Positions 57,451-64,000 of a DNA stretch of 64,000 nt are shown one piece after another; the stretch's first letter is position 1; every line of letters starts with the position of its first letter. The position numbers and the translations under genes were made by a program. The stretch is from Yamagishiella unicocca (taxonomy: Eukaryota; Chlorophyta; Chlorophyceae; Chlamydomonadales; Volvocaceae), in assembly GCA_003116995.1 (NCBI GenBank), contig BDSL01000094.1:1-64000 (forward strand), read 5' to 3'. The notes beneath the pieces were generated by a model. It worked only from the letters and a program-made list of their open reading frames with translations. It had not been told where the DNA came from and searched no databases.

Positions 57451-60400
57451 CTATGGTGCCGCTGCAATGCGCGCCACAAGCGCCCCCCGTAACGCCCGAA
57501 TCTGCGACTCCAGCTCGTCCCGCATCGCCGTGAGATTCGCCGGCGGCTCCGCGCTCCAGCTGTTCCTCCCCCCCGCCGCCCCCACGCCGGCGCCCTCAGC
57601 GCCGCCCCCACGATGCGCACCGCGCGCCGCGGCCGCTCGCTCCACCTGCCCCCACGCCTCCGTCAGCTCGCTTCGCAACACCCCCAGGTCCTCATCCAGT
57701 CGCCTGGCCCATTCCGCACCCCGTGGCCCCGCGCCGCCGCGGCGGATGCCAAAGCCTGCGCCGTCGCTGCCGGCTCCGCCGCTGAGCTGCTGGCGCAGCA
57801 CGCGCAGCACGGCGGCGAAGCTGCCGCTCAGCAGCTGCGCCTGGCTCGTGGGGTGCGACCCAGCGAGCGCCTGGCACAGCGGCCGCAGCAGCTTGGCCAC
57901 CACCTGCTGCGTGCCGGACTGGGAGTCGGCGACCGCCACACCCGCCGCCCTGGCTTTGGAGGCCTCGGCGCCGCCCTCGGTGGTGCGGTAGAACGTGCTG
58001 AGTCGGCTGGTCATCTCCGCCAGCAGCAGATCCGCGACCCTGGCCCCGGCCGAGTGCAGCTGCTGGCACACCGAGTGCAGCAGGCACAGCAAGTCCGCCT
58101 CCGCGGCACTGGGCGCCACCGGTGGTGGTGGCGTTACGCCCGGGCCTCCAGCCCCCGCTCGCGACAGGGGCAGAGGCTCCGAAGCCGCCGCTGGTGGCAA
58201 CTGGAAGCCGCCGAACCTGTTGGGACGCGCCCAGCCGTCTACGCCTGCCGCTACCTTGCCCTTTCCCCTGAACATCGGATGTTGCTGCAGCTGCTGCAGC
58301 TTTTTTGCCGTAGAAGCATTGAGGCCGTCGGCTTCGGCGGGAGCGGGCTTTGTCACCTTGTTGGGCGGCTGGCGCCGCTGCGCCTTGGCGCCCGCCTGCA
58401 GCGACTCCGACGTCTCCTGCCTAGGGATGCTGCACAGCGGTGCGAGTGGCGGCAGCTGCGCCGGCTCAATCGGAGAGCTGGCCCAACACGCACGACTGGC
58501 GGCTTGTGGCGGCCCGGGCCCTGCCCCCGGCGCTGGACCGGCACCAGCACCGCCTCCGTCATCGCTGACTCGCCCGCCTCCTTTGCTGCGGCGGCCGGAT
58601 AGGGACGGCATGATACGCCGCAGCGAGCGGCGCCAGTTGACCTTGCGGGGCAGGCGGGGCCCCCTGCCGGTCCCCTCAGCGCCTGCGGGCGGCTGCCACG
58701 TCGGCCGCGCCCACACCGCTGCTGCTGCCCCGTCCGCTGCCGCCCTCCCACCGCTGCTGCCCTCCCTCCACAGATCCAGCGCCGCATGCTGAGACTCCGA
58801 TCCCGACCCCGACCCCGTCCCCGTCACGGCGCACTGATCCGGCTCCCACAAGAGCAGGCTCAGCGCCTGGGCCACCCCGAGCAGCGACTCGGCCGCCGAC
58901 CCAAGGGTCACCGCGTCGCTGTGCGCCACGCACAGCGCCTTGAGGTCCGCGCCCACGCCGGCGCTGTGGCAGTTGGCCACGTGGGTGAGGCGGTTGGCGG
59001 CGGCCGTACAGGACGCCACCGCGCCCTGCAGCAGGGAGCACCTGGCGGAGGGGGATGCCAGGAAGGACGCACGCAGCGCGGCGCTGGGGCCGCTGCCGCC
59101 GGCTGCGCCGGAGAGGGCGGCGAGCGGGGGGAGCGTGTGGCGCAGTGGCAGCTCCACTGCGCCCGGGGGATCGGGGGAGTCGGGCCAGCGGTACACCGGC
59201 GCTCGTGGCCTGCCGGTCACTGCCAGGGAGGCAGCCAGCAGGCGCACGCGGCCGGACGACAGCAGCAGCGCGGCGAACAGCAGCGCCAAGCGGTCCGCCG
59301 GGGCTGCGGCGGCGGCGGGCTCCGAAACCCCCCCCGCAACGGGCGCGCCGGGGCCGGCGGCGCCGGCGGCGGCCGTCCCCGACGCGCTTGCCGGGAGCAG
59401 CTCCGTAGCAATCCGGGCCTCGACCAGCCGCGCCCACGCTGCCGCGCCCCTCGCAGCGGCCTCCGCCTGCTCGTCCACCGCCTCCACGGCCGGCCTGGCG
59501 CCCGACCCTGCCACGTGCGCTGCTCCCCCACCGCTGCTGCTGTGCGCAGAGGAGGAGGCGGCGACCAGGGCGGTTGCTCGAGCCGCCGCCAGCGCCACCG
59601 CGGCCTTGGCGCCGTCCGCCACGACTAGCCGCGCGCCGTCCGCCGCCAGCGCCGAGGCGCCGGCTGCCGTGGCCGCCGCCTCCAGCAGCAAGCTGGTGGC
59701 GTCCCCCGGCAGCTGGGTCACCAGCAGCACCGGCGCGAGGGGCTCCTGCCCCGGACCTCCCTGGAGCGCCCTGTGCAGTAGTTGGGCCAGAGGCGGAAAA
59801 TCGTGAACCGAAACCGGGGAAAGGAGGAGAGAACGGAAACCTCTCCAGCCGGACAAGGGGTGGAGTGGGAGTGCTGGGGACGGGGCGGGGGCGAGGGCAA
59901 GGCCGTGGGCGCAGTTGGAGCGTCCGTTTGTGTGTGTTGGGGGGTGGGGTGGGGAGTAGACCCGGTTACACGACATAGGAGACGGAGGGCAGAAAACTCA
60001 GCCGCAACGTCTGGTGTATGCTGTGGGGACGTGGCAACAAGGCAACGTGTTTGGTGGGGTGTTGTGGGGTGTGTGGGCGGAGGAAACCCGCGGGTCGGCA
60101 CCGAAAAGTAAAACCGATTAGGAAACGTGGGGTGTTGGTGTTGATGGGAGTATGGTGTTGGTGCTGGAGGGATGGGGTTGGGGTTGGGGGTGGGAGTGCG
60201 AAGGGGGCGGCAGGGCCCGGGTGCCGTTCTTGCTGCGCGACCGCGCTGCGGGCTGGCTGCCCCGCACCTGTCGCGCGAGGTCTGCTGCTCCAGGGGGGCT
60301 GACGCGGTGGACACGCAGTGGGCGGCGGCCAGCAGGCTGTGGGTCTGGTGGAGGTGGAGGCAGATGCCGTACACCAGCGCAGCGCCCAGGCTGTGTCTTG

Positions 60401-63400
60401 AGGTCGCCTCCTCCATGCTGGCAGGCGGCAGGTCGGGGCCGGACCTGGGCGGGCAGGGGTGGGGCGGGAGGGGTGGGGTTGAGGGGAGACCGCCGGGGGG
60501 TGGGGGAAGGTGCGGGGTGGGCGGGTGCTGGGTTTGGAGGGGTTGTGTTGGCAGCGCCGAGTGAAGAGGAGTAGCAGGCTGGAGAGCTCGCCAACGGGAC
60601 GTGGGCAAGTCGCCGCCCAGACACCTCCGCCGCCGCCGCAGCAGTCCTACAGCCCCAGCGCCGCAGCAAAACACGCTTACCCGCCCAAATCCATCCCCCT
60701 GCCTGCCCTGACTGCCCGTCCCGGCGTCCAACAGCGGCGGACGCCCAGACTGCCCGCCCACTCCCCGTGCCGTTTCCCGCCGTCGGAACCTCGCCACGCA
60801 CTTGGCTGCGGCCGTCAGTTGGTGCAGCAGCGCCAGTTGGCCGGGGGGGTGGCACAGGCGGGACGCGCGCTGTGGATCCACCGCCGGCACCAGCGCCCCC
60901 GACAGACCCGACGAGGCGCCGCCGCCGCCAGCACCGCCCGCGCCGGCGTCCAACAGCGGCGGACAGCCGCTGCCTGACGATCCAGCCGGCAGAGCCACTT
61001 GGGACAGCTTTGGCCGTAGCGGTTCACCCTGCGATGGGCTGTGCTCCAGGAGGGGTGCGGGGTATAAGGTCTCCGGGGGAGGGGCGGTGGCGGCGGTTGA
61101 GGTCGCCGATGGTGGCGGCTCACTGGGCTGCTCCGCGGGTGTAGCTGGTGCTGCGGACAGCTGGGAAACGGGGTATGCGGAGGGAGGGGCGGAGGGAGGG
61201 GCGGAGGGAGGGGCGGAGGGAGGTATGAGAAGAAACCCGTGGGTCGGGCGGGTTGAGGAGGCGCGTGGACTAGAAAGGGTGGGGAAGGGAAGGAGGGAAG
61301 GAGGAGAGGCGGCGAGAGGGGCAGGGCGCGGGTGTTAGGCTCACGGGAGTCGGCGACAACCGCTTCTGGCCCCGTGCGCGAGGGTGAGCCTAGCGCAGTC
61401 AGCCGCACTGCTGAAAGCGATGGTGACCAGTTTCCACTCGACCGACCTGGCCGCCCTGCACTCATCGTCGTACATCCTCCGGCGCCCCCAGCCGACGCTC
61501 CCCATCCCCCCTGCGCCATCACTCAAGCGCCCCTTCCGCGGCCCCTGGCGGCAGCCTCGACAGCCCTCCGCCCCCCCCTCCCGCACAAACGGTTTTTATA
61601 CCCCTTCCTCCCTCACCAGCTGCAGGCGGCGCTCCACCTCCTCCTCGGACAGCTCCTCGCCCAGTGCGTCCCGCAGCTGCAGCAGCAGCTGCGGACACAG
61701 CGCCCGCAGCCCGCCATTCACCCCCTGGCTCAACACCTCCTGGCTGGCCAGCCAGCCGCCTGGGTCCAGAGGGTCCACCCTCCCCCCAGCGGGTGCACCC
61801 TGCGCCTGTGGAGGCGTATACAGGGGGATTCATATGGAGGCGTATGGAGGCGTATACAGGAGGATTCATATGGAGGCGGATACAGGCGGATTCATGGATG
61901 TTCCCCGGGGGGGTTGCAGCTCCGCGGTGCAATATTCCCCGCATGATGGCGGATTAGCGAATCTGGTAGGAGGGCCCGTACAGGCGGCCCATGCAGGCGG
62001 CAGCGGCATGCGAGCAGTGTGGTGGTGGGAGTCAGCGGGTGCTGTTGTGGGGAAGCCATGGTCGGTTGGGCGGGCGTGCAGGGCTCGCGGATTCTGGCAC
62101 TGGGAAGTCGACCACGGGAGCCGTGCCAGCATGCAGCGATTTGATGCCATGATGCCCACGCAAGTGTGCAGCGGGGCCGGAGCCTCCAGGCGCGAACGGA
62201 GTGACGCAACTGGCAAGAGTATGGTGGTGAAAGCCGGGGCTGCAGGAGCGGCGAAACCAACCCTTCCCCTCCGTCTCAATCCTCGCCCGTCAACCTTCCC
62301 CATCCCCGTCCCCAGGACGTGTGCGTCGCGGGGGCTCCGAAACCCGCCATTCCCCCTCCCCTCGCCGCCGGCCCCGCCGCCCCTCCCCTCCCCCCCGCAC
62401 CGAGAGAAACGGCTGCACCAGCGACGCGGCCCTCTCCGCGCACATCGACACCCAGCTGGACAGCAAGACCCTCGGCTGCAAAACGGCGAGCGAGCCAGTC
62501 CCGCCGCCCTCCAGCGCGTCCCGCAGGTGTGGGTGCCGCGGCTGACCGGGTTCCGCGTGCAGGTGCTGCTGCTGCTCCCAGCGCCGCATGTGGCGCGTGT
62601 TGGGGAGGGGGGTTGGAGGAGGACGAAACCCGGGGGAGGGGGGTTGGAGGAGGACGAAACCCGGGGGAGGGGGGTTGGAGGAGGACGAAACCCGGGGGAG
62701 GGGGGTTGGAGGAGGACGAAACCCGGGGGAGGGGGGTGTAGGGGGGTTCGAGGGGGGTGGGGCGGTGAGGTAAGGGGTGAGAGACGAGGCCGTCGGGCTT
62801 GAGGCTTGGCTGTTGGCCGGGCGGGGCAATCCAAGGTATGGTTGAGGGGAACATGGGGTGGGGCGAGAGGCGGGGGAGCGACGGCTGGAGGGGCGCCACC
62901 GCAGACCCGTGCGTTGAGTGCTGATGCCCAGCACGAGTTTGCACCTCCGCCAGGGCCAGGACACGCCAGCGCACGTTGGTCCGTGCGCTGCCCCGCCCCC
63001 CCGGTCACGTTACCGGTTCTTTTATGTAACCCCCCGGGGCTGCCCCCCCCCTTCACGGCGCTCACCGCCACGTGACGATGACTGGCGTGGTACAGCCGCC
63101 AGCTGAGCAGCCACGAGGCGCACTGCTCCCCGCTGAGCCCCCCCGCCGCACGAGTCGCCGCATCCAGTCTGCTGCCGACCTGGGCCAGACCCGCCTGCCA
63201 CGACTCCAGCAGCAGCGAGACGGCGCTGCGCAGCTGCGAGAGGGCCTCCGGGGACAGGGCCTCAGCGAGCGCCTCGTTCACGTCGCCTGTAGGGCGCAGC
63301 GGAGGCCATGGAGGGACCGGCCGACGCGGTGACCCGAGCAGGGTGACCCGGGTACACGACATATGGGAGGGGTGAGGCCGAGGGCCCGTGCGCGTAGCAT

Positions 63401-63651
63401 CATATCTCTATCCTAATCAAAACCCAGATCGAGGTTCATGTGCGGCTTCCTCCTTCCCTCCCCTCCCCTTCTTTCGGCCTGGAGCGAAGGGGCCAACGGT
63501 CGGCCGCGACGCGCTCACTCACCCAGCAGGTCCTCCGGCGCCCCCCGCAGCGCCTCCCACACATAGCAGCGCCGCCGCATGTGCAGCAGCGCCCGCAGGC
63601 CGGCGTCCTCGCCCCCGCCGGCCCCCCGGTCAAACGACTGCATGACAGCCA
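57451..63651 (-). CDS. Large uncharacterised protein, C-terminal part
   Basis: Seven exons join in frame: 63,651-63,523; 63,286-63,066; 62,475-62,401; 61,805-61,617; 61,160-60,790; 60,444-60,268; 59,770-57,451. They give about 1,159 residues, and the 5' part is beyond the window because the first exon begins mid-codon after an acceptor. Visible features: helical blocks LRALLHMRRRCYVWEALRGA, ALAEALSPEALSQLRSAVSL and ALGEELSEEEVERRLQL; a Ser/Pro-rich linker; an Ala-rich helical segment with THVANCHSAGVGADLKALCV; a basic stretch KVNWRRSLRRIMPSLSGRRS; and a short coiled coil at the C-terminus (MRDELESQIRALRGAL). I do not recognise the family. The 75-base third exon may extend to the left in the protein (frame open to about 62,590), and a possible extra exon near 61,340-61,470 was not placed. 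Confidence 0.6.
62604..62738 (-). repeat. 30-bp tandem repeat in intron
   Basis: Four full units of GGGGGTTGGAGGAGGACGAA plus ACCCGGGGGA, between exons 62,475 and 63,066. All frames are open because 30 is a multiple of three. Confidence 0.9.
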
Positions 63652-64000
63652 CTGTGCACGCAGGGCAAGGGGGCGGGGGCTGAGAGGGAAGGAACAGCGT
63701 GTGGCCAATGCCTGGAGCGAAATGAAGTACTGCTAGCCGCGGGACGGGGGGCGGGACGGTGCGGTGCGGTGTGGTGGTGCTCGAGGGGTGCGGTAGCACG
63801 AGACCTAGCGGTGTTGCACGGTGGAACGGAGGACGCTGATTGCAGCGGCGAAAGCGGGGACGCTTTGCAAGACAAGCCTCCAGGGACGGTCAAAGCAGAC
63901 AAGCGGCAAGCAAGGTTTGCGACCCATGCAGGTCGCGGCTCGAGCGCTCGAGCGAGAGGCATCGGTGCGTTTGCGGGGAAAGGGAAGGCCGAGCCGCCTA
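63652..64000. other. Intron of the large minus-strand gene
   Basis: Upstream of the acceptor GTGCACAG at 63,652-63,659 (minus strand). No further exon was recognised before the window end. Confidence 0.4.

Noticed and set aside
60268..60444. MutS-family (MSH4/MSH5) C-terminal ATPase block
   Set aside because: The peptide around LGAALVYGICLHLHQTHSLL superficially resembles the MutS signature region, but no Walker motifs or the DELGRGT core are found in neighbouring exons.

Overview
This window reads as nuclear DNA of a volvocine or other chlorophyte green alga. The evidence is very high GC, dense short introns with GT-AG borders, many intronic minisatellites, telomere-like TTTTAGGG units, a TGTAA-type 3'-end signal, and green-lineage proteins broken into many exons. 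No bacterial-type operon, ribosome binding site or CRISPR array is visible. No canonical tRNA or rRNA gene was recognised.

Left part (1-35,000) is an accessory, repeat-rich region. It holds three related units of a modular gene family. Each unit has a TIR-like effector encoded by two exons, a long intron carrying a 24-bp minisatellite, and one exon of 42-residue kinesin-light-chain-type TPR repeats. Unit A has only its intron tail and TPR exon (1-3,630). Units B and C (18,579-29,490) appear fused: the B TPR exon runs directly into the 3' end of a C first exon, and all seven exons are phase 0. They would encode one protein of about 1,150 residues ordered effector-TPR-effector-TPR. Between A and B lie a decayed CPSF-A/DDB1-family gene (8,559-15,010), a degenerate Penelope-like reverse transcriptase fragment on the minus strand, and a 3' fragment of the wybutosine gene TYW1. 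After unit C there are G-rich satellite arrays, a segmental duplicate of the region downstream of A, and a degenerate DIRS/Kangaroo-like tyrosine-recombinase element interrupted by a tRNA-related SINE-like insert.

Right part (35,000-64,000) holds conserved single-copy genes. On the minus strand, 23 exons (35,134-49,587) give Raptor, the scaffold subunit of TOR complex 1, with every exon phase consistent and about 1,513 residues. Divergently oriented is an 8-exon gene (50,321-56,412) for a 332-residue conserved protein of unknown function with a transit-peptide-like N-terminus. The last gene (57,451-63,651, minus, 5' end outside the window) is the C-terminal part of a large protein I do not recognise. 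Introns of these genes carry tandem repeats of 11 to 60 bp and copies of dispersed short elements that also occur in the left part.

The most interesting material is the modular TIR-like/TPR family, which resembles an innate-immunity-type receptor or signalling system, and a dispersed element whose hairpin shows compensatory base changes between copies. Exon borders were assigned by eye from splice sites, reading phase and remembered family sequences; no alignment was run.
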